Part shown: positions 1-7,330 of the stretch, one piece after another | Layout of the letters: each line of letters opens with the position of its first letter | How positions within the stretch are numbered: the stretch's first letter is position 1 | Assembly (NCBI RefSeq): GCF_009758205.1 | Contig: NZ_WRXN01000013.1 | Coordinates: 168,313 to 232,312, forward strand | DNA from: Chitinophaga tropicalis | GTDB lineage: Bacteria; Bacteroidota; Bacteroidia; Chitinophagales; Chitinophagaceae | Direction of reading: 5' to 3' | DNA: 64,000 bases | Translations under genes and position numbers: made by a program | The notes under the pieces: generated by a model | What the model was told of the DNA's origin: nothing | What the model saw: only the letters and a program-made list of their open reading frames with translations | Databases searched by the model: none

Positions 1-1152
1 GGCTACAGGGCTGATCCGGCTACAGCTCCGGGTATGGACCTTCTCAGAAATGAAGCTATTCCCAAACTGGCTACTATCAACATGAATGGTAAAGATGCAA
101 AAGTGCCTACTGTTTATAAGATGAATGCTTCCTATTCCCACTTCTTTACAGAGGCGTTCCGGATGAGTATTAACGGGTACCTGACCTATGGCCGTAATAA
201 CTATACTTATATAGATCGTAACATGGTAGATCAGCCATACTTTACCATTGCAGCGGAAGCTAACCGTGGCGTGTATGTACCCGCATCAACCATTAATGCA
301 GCCAATGGTGCGGCCGACTGGACAAAGAGCCGTAAAACCACAGAGGTTGGCCGTGTACTGGAACTGCAGAGCATCGGAAAGGTGAACCAGATGGCTTTTG
401 TGATAGATGGAGCCTATCGTTATTACAAGGATGGAGAGATCGCGTTCTCTTATACCTGGAACCAGTCTAAGGATAATACTTCCTATAATGGCAACGTTGC
501 CAACACTGCAACGCTGGTACAATATGTAAAGGATGATCCGCGTAACCTGGGTAAGATGACCTATTCAGATAACCAGTTCCGGAATAAAGTGGTTGTATAT
601 GGTACAGCCCCTACTTTCTGGGGAATAAGCGCAGGCGTACGTTTCTCCGGTATCGGCGGTACACGCTACACCCTGTATGTAAACGGGAATATGAACGGGG
701 ACTTTGTAGCTACCAACGACCTGGCATATGTATATGATCCTAAGGACAGCAATACGCCTCAATATCTGAAAGATGGTATCAACGCTATTCTCAGTAACCC
801 GAATGTGGAGGAAAGTACAAAGACTTATATCAGAAACAGTTTCGGAAAGATGGCAGAGCGTAATGGAGGGGTAAATCCATTCTACGGTGTATTTGACCTG
901 AGATTGACCAAGAAGATAAAAACGTTTAAAAAACAATATGTGGAAATCTCTGCAGATATGTTCAATGTAGCTAATTTCTTCAATAAATCATGGGGTGTTA
1001 ACCATAACGTAGGGGCAACCAGCTTGTATACTATCAAGAGCTTTGACCCGGCTACAAATACATTTAAATACGCTGTCAACACTAATGCAGGAGTATCTTC
1101 CCTGAGCGGAAACCCTTACCAGGTGCAGATAGGAGTGAGGTACGGTTTCTGA
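1..1152 (+). CDS. TonB-dependent receptor, Oar-like, C-terminal part (5' end outside window)
   Basis: The reading frame is already open at base 1 and runs to a TGA at 1150-1152, so this is the last 383 residues of a longer protein. It is rich in aromatic and polar residues in alternating beta-strand patterns and ends in VQIGVRYGF. A terminal aromatic on a last barrel strand is the usual end of an outer-membrane beta-barrel. The stretch near residues 305-330, with FDLRLTKKIKTF followed by VEISADMFNVANFFN, is typical of the last strands of Oar/carboxypeptidase-regulatory-domain TonB receptors, as is the full-length receptor at 27104. Such proteins import large ligands across the outer membrane using TonB energy. 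The substrate cannot be told because the plug and N-terminus are missing. A terminator follows at once, so it probably ends its transcription unit. Confidence 0.82.
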   Translation, partial: GYRADPATAPGMDLLRNEAIPKLATINMNGKDAKVPTVYKMNASYSHFFTEAFRMSINGYLTYGRNNYTYIDRNMVDQPYFTIAAEANRGVYVPASTINAANGAADWTKSRKTTEVGRVLELQSIGKVNQMAFVIDGAYRYYKDGEIAFSYTWNQSKDNTSYNGNVANTATLVQYVKDDPRNLGKMTYSDNQFRNKVVVYGTAPTFWGISAGVRFSGIGGTRYTLYVNGNMNGDFVATNDLAYVYDPKDSNTPQYLKDGINAILSNPNVEESTKTYIRNSFGKMAERNGGVNPFYGVFDLRLTKKIKTFKKQYVEISADMFNVANFFNKSWGVNHNVGATSLYTIKSFDPATNTFKYAVNTNAGVSSLSGNPYQVQIGVRYGF

Positions 1153-1171
1153 TTGCCGGTTGCAGGTCATG

Positions 1172-1203
1172 AAAAAGGCGCAATTAAATTGTGCCTTTTT
1201 TTA
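1172..1203 (+). terminator. Rho-independent terminator after the TonB receptor
   Basis: An inverted repeat AAAGGCGCAATT / AATTGTGCCTTT is followed directly by a run of T. It lies about 20 nt after the receptor stop codon. Confidence 0.8.
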
Positions 1204-1247
1204 TGAATTTATTCATTCTCCACGATTTCTTTCTATGTCAGATATCG

Positions 1248-1496
1248 TCAGCACTCGGAATAATCTGATGAAAAAGTACCATTAACTGCATATAATTTAT
1301 CTATCCTGATCTCTGTCTGATCATCCAGCTTCAGCCATTGTTTGCCTTCGCGTTCAAAAACGCTTTCAATGAATCCGTTGGCACGGGTAACGCCATTGTC
1401 GTCATACAGAATGGCAGCTTTCTGCTTTTTCTGAAAGAGGTCCATGACCAGGGGATAAAAAGACCCGCCGGTTGGAATAGTTTCTCTGGTATCCAT
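1248..1496 (-). CDS. Small conserved-looking hypothetical protein (82 aa)
   Basis: I do not recognise a family with certainty. The product starts MDTRETIPTGGSF and ends VNGTFSSDYSEC. It has no signal peptide or membrane segment, is mildly acidic and looks like a small beta-rich soluble domain (AILYDDNGV, WLKLDDQTEIRI). ATG 1496 is chosen over an in-frame TTG at 1523. A TACATTTG box, matching the Bacteroidota -7 consensus TAnnTTTG, lies on this strand at 1521-1528, so transcription should begin downstream of the TTG. It sits alone between the receptor terminator and the long non-coding stretch before the lanthipeptide genes, and runs opposite to them. No role in the cluster is indicated. Confidence 0.6.
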   Translation of the reverse strand: MDTRETIPTGGSFYPLVMDLFQKKQKAAILYDDNGVTRANGFIESVFEREGKQWLKLDDQTEIRIDKLYAVNGTFSSDYSEC

Positions 1497-1520
1497 AATG
1501 TTGAATATTGAGTGATTATG

Positions 1521-1528
1521 CAAATGTA
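1521..1528 (-). promoter_or_regulatory. Putative -7 promoter box (TACATTTG)
   Basis: It matches TAnnTTTG on the minus strand, 24 nt upstream of the ATG at 1496. No clear -33 TTTG was seen at the usual 19-21 nt spacing. Confidence 0.35.
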
Positions 1529-2155
1529 CAATGATCGTGGGTTTTCCTTTTATTTTTTAGGGAGGACAGAGTAATTGGTTGTTATTGAGGTAGATATTAC
1601 CAGATATAAAATATCTTTTTTTATCAGAACAAAGAAAATTTTTTTTTGAGTATTTAGGATAAATTGCCAGCAGATTATAACCCTCAAATTAACCCGGATT
1701 CAAATGGACCCAACTGTAAATTGCATTGTAGCACTATAAGAACCCCAGGAAGAGCAAAAGACACAAGGACAGAAACCATCAGTTTTAATGTTGAGTGTGC
1801 AATTTCCTGATTCACCTGATATTATTCGAAGAGGTATTCCTTAATGTTGCGGCCTGTAGTTATGCCACATAAACCTGCTTTTGTTTTATAACCTGTAATG
1901 ATTGTTTAATGAGAAACAGAAACCCTCAAAATAATATTCGCTATTGGAAGGCCGGCTAAGTGTATAGCCTGTGTATTCTTCTGAATGCTCATCTTTTTAC
2001 CGGTAAACGCAAAATGAGCCGATGCAAGTGGCCATCAGCAGAGGAGCGTTTTGTGCCTGCGCATCCATGCTGCGCTTTTCCCCGCATGGCGTTCAATACT
2101 GGTATAATAACGTGAAACTTTTACCAATTTTTCCCCAATTCAAATTGTTAATCAA
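1529..2155. other. Long non-coding stretch upstream of the lanthipeptide precursor
   Basis: About 630 bp with no convincing gene on either strand. The first half is AT-rich; the part from about 1980 is more GC-rich. It holds a perfect 12-bp palindrome (1996-2007) and a weak inverted repeat CCATGC...GCATGG (2065-2089). It must carry the promoter of the precursor gene, but I could not find a good TAnnTTTG box. No regulator gene lies here. Confidence 0.5.
1996..2007. promoter_or_regulatory. Perfect 12-bp palindrome, possible operator
   Basis: TTTACCGGTAAA is a perfect palindrome about 150 bp upstream of the lanthipeptide precursor start. It could be the binding site of a dimeric regulator. This is a suggestion from symmetry and position only. 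Confidence 0.25.
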
Positions 2156-2401
2156 ATGAAACACTCTAATGTAGACGTAATCCGCGCATGGAAAGATGCA
2201 GAATACAGAAATCAGTTATCTGCAGAACAACTGGCTACCCTGCCTGCTAACCCTATCGAATCAGCTGATATCGATGGTTCCCTGCTGAAAGGTGGTATTG
2301 CCCGCGAAATTGAAGCACCAGCAGTTTCTGGTGGCTGGGTTTGCACCATCAGCGGAGAGTGCAATGGTGGCTCCTGCTGCAATCCGTTTACTTCCCGCTA
2401 A
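2156..2401 (+). CDS. lanA: Class II lanthipeptide precursor, mersacidin/lichenicidin-type leader
   Basis: An 81-residue peptide 84 bp upstream of lanM. Residues 6-33 (VDVIRAWKDAEYRNQL...LPANP) fit the leader signature of the mersacidin/lichenicidin family of type 2 lantibiotics. The C-terminal 21 residues after a double glycine (G59-G60) hold all four cysteines (C63, C69, C74, C75), two Thr (T64, T79) and three Ser (S66, S73, S80), which are the raw material for lanthionine rings. Residues 64-69 read T-I-S-G-E-C. This fits T-x-S/T-x-E/D-C, the ring known in lacticin 481 (TISHEC) and mersacidin to bind lipid II. The residues just before, SGGWVC, recall salivaricin A (SGWIA). A second double glycine at 46-47 offers another cleavage site. 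The product is predicted to be a modified, exported peptide that blocks cell-wall synthesis in competitors. Confidence 0.9.
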   Translation: MKHSNVDVIRAWKDAEYRNQLSAEQLATLPANPIESADIDGSLLKGGIAREIEAPAVSGGWVCTISGECNGGSCCNPFTSR

Positions 2402-2425
2402 GAAGGAAGAGTATTCCTGATATTC

Positions 2426-2456
2426 AATGAGCCGGCAGGAATTCTGCCGGCTCATT
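2426..2456 (+). promoter_or_regulatory. Strong intercistronic hairpin between precursor and synthetase
   Basis: A perfect 13-bp stem (AATGAGCCGGCAG / CTGCCGGCTCATT) with a 5-nt GAATT loop, 24 nt after the precursor stop. No T-run follows, so it is more likely a partial terminator or an mRNA-stabilising 3' end than a full stop. Either would give more precursor than enzyme mRNA, a common arrangement in lantibiotic operons. Confidence 0.7.
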
Positions 2457-2485
2457 CCCCAACAATAACCACCATCAGCTAATTT

Positions 2486-5400
2486 ATGTCCAACGCTACG
2501 CTCATACGTCCGGCCCTGCTGTTACGCGCACTGAGGCAGGACGAAAGACAGGAACTGCTAAACACGCATGCTGTACTGCGTGATAAATTGAATGGGACAG
2601 CGCTATCTTCCCCTGCTTTTTTTGATGCAGTTATAGAAACTGATATACCATTACCCAAATGGCTCTGTGACCTGGCAGACTGGTATGAAGAAGAACCTCA
2701 GTCAGCCCCCCGGTTCTCTGCCCGTTTCATTACAGATGTACCCCTGGCAGCATTTTTTGATGTAGCAGAACCCATTATCAGCCGCACTACTGTCAGCTTT
2801 CGCCAATGGCTGGAAACGTATAGTGCTGAAGTACCCCAATTCCCATTTAATATAGATGAACTGGAACAGCAACTGCTGTTTGACATGGCCTTTTCCATAT
2901 TCGACATGCTTGACCGCACAATGGTGCTGGAACTGAATGTAGCCAGGCTTAGCAGTGAACTGACTGGAGATACCTCTGAAGACCGTTTTAACAGCTTTAT
3001 CCATCTGCTTTCTGACCCCGTTAAACGTATTGCGCTTCTCGAAGAATACCCCGTACTTTTCAGGAGCATCTATGAATTTTCCGGCAGATGGCTGGACAAT
3101 AGTATGCTTTTTGTACAACGCCTGACCGGCGACTGGCAAAAGCTTAAAGAACATTTCAATATCACTTCAGACGGTGGTATACGGAAGTTGCATATCAATG
3201 CGGGAGACCGTCACAATAACGGCAAAACCGTTATCCTCATTACTTTCAATACCGGCGAAAAGATTGTTTATAAACCCCGGGGCCTTGACCTTGATCTGTA
3301 TTTTCAGCAGATATTACAATGGTTCAATGACAAAGGCGTACAACCTGCTCATAAACTGCTGAACATATTAAACAGGCAGGACTATGGATGGATGGAATTT
3401 GTAACATACCAGCAATGCTCCTCTCCTGGAGAAATAGAACGCTTTTACAGCCGCATAGGCAGCCTGCTGGCCATTCTCTATGCCATTAATGCAACTGATT
3501 TTCATTATGAGAATATTATAGCGGCCGGAGAATACCCGGTGCTGATAGACCTGGAAAGCCTGTTCCATAACAACGGCGCCGCGGAAATAAAAGATATTGA
3601 CAGCTTCCTGGTTGCCAGGATGAAGCAGTCTGTACTGCAGATACATATCCTTCCTTTCAAACTATATATGGATGAAGGTGTGGTGGATATCAGCGGTGTC
3701 TCTGATGTGGAAGGAACAGACCATCCTAAAATGATACCTATATGGGAAGGGAAGGCTACAGATGAAATGAAGCTGACCAGGATGAGGGGTAAGTTCACAG
3801 AAAGTAAGAATAGCCCCCGTCTACAGGAGAAGAAAGTGAACGTGCTGGATTATGCGCAATACATTGATGCTGCTTTTAAGTCATGCTATGATCTCATCAT
3901 GCATAACAAAGAGGCTATGCTTAACCATCCTTCCCTGTTAGGAGGACTTTCCCGGCAGGTACAGGTACGTATACTTGTACGGGCCACAGCTGCATATACA
4001 CAGCTTATCCGTGCAGGTTTCCATCCGGATTACCTGCGGGACGCCCTGAAGCGCGACCAGCTCTTTGAGATGCTGTGGACCAGTGAGCCTTCAGGCGGCG
4101 TGTACCTGAATATAGTTCCATCTGAGATCGCATCTTTAAACAGGATGGATGTACCTTTCTTTGTAACTACACCTGACTCGCTTGACATATATCCCGGCAG
4201 TCTTTCTGAAGGGAAACCCTTTTTCAGCCAGACAGGGTACGAACAGGTAAGACAGAAGATCGCAGACTTCTCAGAAGCAGATCGTGAGCTGCAATGCTGG
4301 TACATTAAAGCAGCACTTTCATCTTCTACTTCTGCTCATGGTGGTGGTGGCGTTGATAAGTACATATCTGACCGGTACCTTTTAACAGGAGAGAGGTCAG
4401 TTACGCAGGAAGAACTGGTAGACGCAGCAAAAAGTATTGCCAGCCGTATTGCTACGCTGGCCATACGTTATAATGATCATGCACAGTGGGTAAGCCTTAT
4501 TCAGCTGGATGATGATAACTGTGATGTAAAACCCCTGATGATAGATATTTACAGTGGTATCTCAGGTGTAGTGCTTTTTCTCGGGGCGCTTACACATACC
4601 ACTGAAGATAAAAGCTGCAATGACCTTTTCAATCAGAGTCTGAATAAACTTCTGCAAATGACCCGCATCTTCATGGACAGGAAGTATACCCACAAAATGG
4701 GTGCTTTCGACGGGTGGGGCGGTGTATTGTACACGCTTCAGCTGCTGGAAGGCTGGTCTGACAGGGAAGATATCAGATCTATGAAAGAAGAGATCAGGGA
4801 TTATATCATTGCCAATCATCATCACATTACAGAACATGACATCCTGGGAGGAACGGCAGGGTTGATACTTTGCCTCATGAAAGTGTACGATGATACCGGT
4901 GATGAAGAACTTTTACAAACGATGACCTCCCTGTCCGGAAAACTACTTGAAGCGGCGGTAAAGATGGAAGAAGGAATAGGCTGGCAGAACACCATCACCG
5001 GTAATATACTTGGAGGACTGGGCCATGGTGGAGGCGGCATTGCTATCGCCCTGATGGAAATGTATGCGCTGACAGGAAAGGAGGAGTATCAGCTGGGAGC
5101 AGAACAGGCGCTTGCATATGAAAGAAGCCTGTTTATTCCGCAAAGCGGTAACTGGATGGATAAAAGGGCTTTCCGCAGCCAGGAGCTGGAAGACCAGATA
5201 GCTCATGAAATGATTGCCTGGTGCCACGGGGCTACTGGTATAGGACTTAGCAGATTGAAGATCTATCGTCATATGCCGGCCGAAGTCATAAAGAATGAGA
5301 CAATGACAGCTATTTCAACTGTACTGGAACGCGGAATGGGAAAGAACCAGTCTGTCTGTCACGGAGATTTCGGCAATATGGAGCTGCTGATGATGGCTGC

Positions 5401-5608
5401 ACATGAAATGAATATCAGCACACTGCAGGAACAGGTAAACCGTATCGCTGCATCGCTGGTAGAATATATACGTGAAAATGGAAGTATTTGCGGAGTGGCG
5501 CTGGGAGTAGAGAACCCCGGTTTCATGCTGGGATTGTCAGGGATAGGTTACCAGTTGTTAAGGCTGGCGTATCCGGATGTTTATCCCTCCGTAGCGTTGC
5601 TGGACTGA
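2486..5608 (+). CDS. lanM: Class II lanthipeptide synthetase LanM (dehydratase-cyclase)
   Basis: A 1040-residue cytoplasmic enzyme that phosphorylates and eliminates Ser/Thr of the precursor core, then closes thioether rings with Cys. The N-terminal dehydratase domain shows the kinase-like motifs of the family: GDRHNNGKTV then YKPR at 262-265, DFHYEN at 338-343 and LIDLES near 353-358. The C-terminal LanC-like cyclase (about 690-1035) keeps the zinc ligands: WCHG at 912-915 (C913) and CHGDFGN from 958 (C958, H959). The length is normal for LanM. It differs from class I enzymes, where dehydratase and cyclase are separate proteins. The ATPase gene follows after 18 bp, so the rest of the cluster is probably co-transcribed. 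Only the substrate pairing with the upstream precursor is inferred from position. Confidence 0.96.
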   Translation: MSNATLIRPALLLRALRQDERQELLNTHAVLRDKLNGTALSSPAFFDAVIETDIPLPKWLCDLADWYEEEPQSAPRFSARFITDVPLAAFFDVAEPIISRTTVSFRQWLETYSAEVPQFPFNIDELEQQLLFDMAFSIFDMLDRTMVLELNVARLSSELTGDTSEDRFNSFIHLLSDPVKRIALLEEYPVLFRSIYEFSGRWLDNSMLFVQRLTGDWQKLKEHFNITSDGGIRKLHINAGDRHNNGKTVILITFNTGEKIVYKPRGLDLDLYFQQILQWFNDKGVQPAHKLLNILNRQDYGWMEFVTYQQCSSPGEIERFYSRIGSLLAILYAINATDFHYENIIAAGEYPVLIDLESLFHNNGAAEIKDIDSFLVARMKQSVLQIHILPFKLYMDEGVVDISGVSDVEGTDHPKMIPIWEGKATDEMKLTRMRGKFTESKNSPRLQEKKVNVLDYAQYIDAAFKSCYDLIMHNKEAMLNHPSLLGGLSRQVQVRILVRATAAYTQLIRAGFHPDYLRDALKRDQLFEMLWTSEPSGGVYLNIVPSEIASLNRMDVPFFVTTPDSLDIYPGSLSEGKPFFSQTGYEQVRQKIADFSEADRELQCWYIKAALSSSTSAHGGGGVDKYISDRYLLTGERSVTQEELVDAAKSIASRIATLAIRYNDHAQWVSLIQLDDDNCDVKPLMIDIYSGISGVVLFLGALTHTTEDKSCNDLFNQSLNKLLQMTRIFMDRKYTHKMGAFDGWGGVLYTLQLLEGWSDREDIRSMKEEIRDYIIANHHHITEHDILGGTAGLILCLMKVYDDTGDEELLQTMTSLSGKLLEAAVKMEEGIGWQNTITGNILGGLGHGGGGIAIALMEMYALTGKEEYQLGAEQALAYERSLFIPQSGNWMDKRAFRSQELEDQIAHEMIAWCHGATGIGLSRLKIYRHMPAEVIKNETMTAISTVLERGMGKNQSVCHGDFGNMELLMMAAHEMNISTLQEQVNRIAASLVEYIRENGSICGVALGVENPGFMLGLSGIGYQLLRLAYPDVYPSVALLD

Positions 5609-5626
5609 TCTTTTAATTTGTTGAAT

Positions 5627-6529
5627 ATGGATAGCGTGATTCGCATACAGCATCTTCATTTCAGTTATCAGCAAAAAGATGTGCTGAGAGATCTGAACAT
5701 CACTGTTCCGGAGGGTGCTATCTATGGCTTCCTTGGGAAGAATGGCGCCGGTAAAACAACCACTATCAAGATCCTGCTGGGACTTATCAGAGTACAAAGC
5801 GGGAAGGTGTTTGTATTTGACCGGGATATGAATGATGAGAGAAGCCGTATGGAGATATTGCGTAGAACCGGCAGCTTTGTAGAGTCGCACGCTTTATATC
5901 CCAATATGAAAGCAAGGGAATATCTTAAAGTAAAACAGGTATTGCTTGGTTTGCCGGAAAGGAACATTGATGAGACGCTTGAAATGGTAGAGCTGCGTCC
6001 GGGAAAGCTGCGGATACGCGAGTTTTCCCTGGGTATGAAACAACGTCTCTGCCTGGCATATGCACTGCTCAACAAACCCTCCCTGTTGGTGCTGGACGAA
6101 CCTGCCAATGGATTGGACCCTGCCGGTATTATTGCAATGCGTGAGCTGCTGATGAGGCTGAACCGGGAGTATGGCATTACTATTTTTGTTTCCAGTCACC
6201 TGCTGACAGAGATAGAAAAAACAGTAACCCACCTGGGGGTGATCAGTAATAACAGGATCGTGTTCCAGGGTACTACAGAGGAATTGCAGCAGAATGCAGG
6301 CGGGATATTGAGAGTGGGTACAGGAGATATTCCACGGGCCATGCTGTTGCTGGAGAAGGCCGGTTACCGGCCCCTGCTAACATCAGATAATAAATTACAG
6401 CTGGCTATTGCCTCCATGCAGGACATTCATGAGGTTAATAAACTGCTGGTAGATAATAATGTGCCGGTATTTTATCTCAATGCAGAAGAGCAGTTGGAAC
6501 AATTCTTTATGCAGCTGACCAATAACTAA
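5627..6529 (+). CDS. ABC transporter ATPase, BcrA/LanF type (probable self-immunity)
   Basis: A 300-residue nucleotide-binding subunit. Walker A is GKNGAGKT at 37-44, the signature reads FSLGMKQRL, and Walker B with its catalytic Glu reads LLVLDEPANGLDP. A switch His follows in FVSSHLL. The closest kinds are the ATPases of bacitracin and lantibiotic export/resistance pumps (BcrA, LanF). ATG 5627 is preferred to a TTG at 5618. The permease starts 3 bp after its stop. In class II lantibiotic clusters such two-component pumps expel the peptide from the producer membrane. Immunity is therefore inferred from context; a role in export cannot be excluded. Confidence 0.88.
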   Translation: MDSVIRIQHLHFSYQQKDVLRDLNITVPEGAIYGFLGKNGAGKTTTIKILLGLIRVQSGKVFVFDRDMNDERSRMEILRRTGSFVESHALYPNMKAREYLKVKQVLLGLPERNIDETLEMVELRPGKLRIREFSLGMKQRLCLAYALLNKPSLLVLDEPANGLDPAGIIAMRELLMRLNREYGITIFVSSHLLTEIEKTVTHLGVISNNRIVFQGTTEELQQNAGGILRVGTGDIPRAMLLLEKAGYRPLLTSDNKLQLAIASMQDIHEVNKLLVDNNVPVFYLNAEEQLEQFFMQLTNN

Positions 6530-6532
6530 ATC

Positions 6533-7321
6533 ATGAAGAGTGTTTTATTAAGAAGTCTTTATGCAGAACATCTGAGGGTAAAGTCGACCGTGGCTTTCAA
6601 AATAGCCTTGCTGGCGCCTGTTATGCAGGTGGCCATGAACTTCCTTATTTATATGTTCAATTATACCTATTTCGTTGAAAAGAATGACCGCCAGATATGG
6701 AGCACTTTTACTGCCAGCACCTGGGGGTTCTGGTGTACGCTGACATTGCCTATGCTGATAGCTATACAGACGGCGCTGGTGAACGGGCTGGAACACAACA
6801 ACAACGGCTGGCGTAACCTTTTTGCACTACCGGTACCCAGGAGCAGTATTTATGCTGCCAAACTTATTTACGCCTGTCTGCTCATTTTCCTGAGCCAGCT
6901 GCTGTTATGCGGGGCAGAAGTAGTGGCTGGTTATACTTTGTCGGTGATCCGTCCGCAGCTGGGCTTTCAGCACCAGGCTATTCCCCTGGTATTATTACTG
7001 ACGCCGCTGGCAGCCATGTGCGGCTCTATGCTGATCATAGTAGTGCATAACCTGGTAAGCAGTTTCTCAGCCAATTTCTTTGTAAGCACAGGCGCTGCCG
7101 TGGTATTTACTTTATTTAATCTTATCCTGGTGAACAAGGATGAGCTGGCGGTTTATTATCCGTGGACATATCCGCAGCTGGCGGCCAGGTTCGTGATATA
7201 TCCAGCAGAGAGCGGAACCCTTATACGTGCTGTAGTGGCCATGAACATCAGTCTTATAGGGGCATGGCTACTGGGTATACTGGGTATTATGAAGCTGTCA
7301 GCACAAAAGCAGATCGCATAA
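6533..7321 (+). CDS. ABC-2 type permease, partner of the LanF-like ATPase
   Basis: A 262-residue membrane protein with about six hydrophobic segments, including FKIALLAPVMQVAMNFLIYM, a Trp-rich loop then LPMLIAIQTAL, LIYACLLIFLSQLLL, IPLVLLLTPLAAMCG, VSTGAAVVFTLFNLIL and a last helix LIGAWLLGILGIM. The N-terminal charged stretch RSLYAEHLRVKST and the overall layout match lantibiotic immunity permeases (LanE/LanG, MutE/EpiE-like). It is translationally close to the ATPase. Only one permease gene is present, so the pump would need a homodimer, whereas many lantibiotic systems use LanE plus LanG. Confidence 0.85.
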   Translation: MKSVLLRSLYAEHLRVKSTVAFKIALLAPVMQVAMNFLIYMFNYTYFVEKNDRQIWSTFTASTWGFWCTLTLPMLIAIQTALVNGLEHNNNGWRNLFALPVPRSSIYAAKLIYACLLIFLSQLLLCGAEVVAGYTLSVIRPQLGFQHQAIPLVLLLTPLAAMCGSMLIIVVHNLVSSFSANFFVSTGAAVVFTLFNLILVNKDELAVYYPWTYPQLAARFVIYPAESGTLIRAVVAMNISLIGAWLLGILGIMKLSAQKQIA

Positions 7322-7330
7322 AAAATATGT

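Noticed and set aside
1331..1531. Overlapping minus-strand frame of 66 codons over the small hypothetical gene
   Set aside because: It is a shadow in another frame with unlikely composition; the 82-residue frame fits the promoter-like box and looks like a folded protein.
2103..2108. TATAAT, like an enterobacterial -10 box, before the lanthipeptide precursor
   Set aside because: Bacteroidota primary sigma factors use TAnnTTTG; no matching -33 or -35 element is present at a useful distance.
2014..2115. A 33-codon open frame with four Cys (including CC) just upstream of the lanthipeptide precursor, which might be a second precursor
   Set aside because: It lacks the leader motif, double glycine and Ser/Thr pattern, lies in the presumed promoter region and has no visible start signal.
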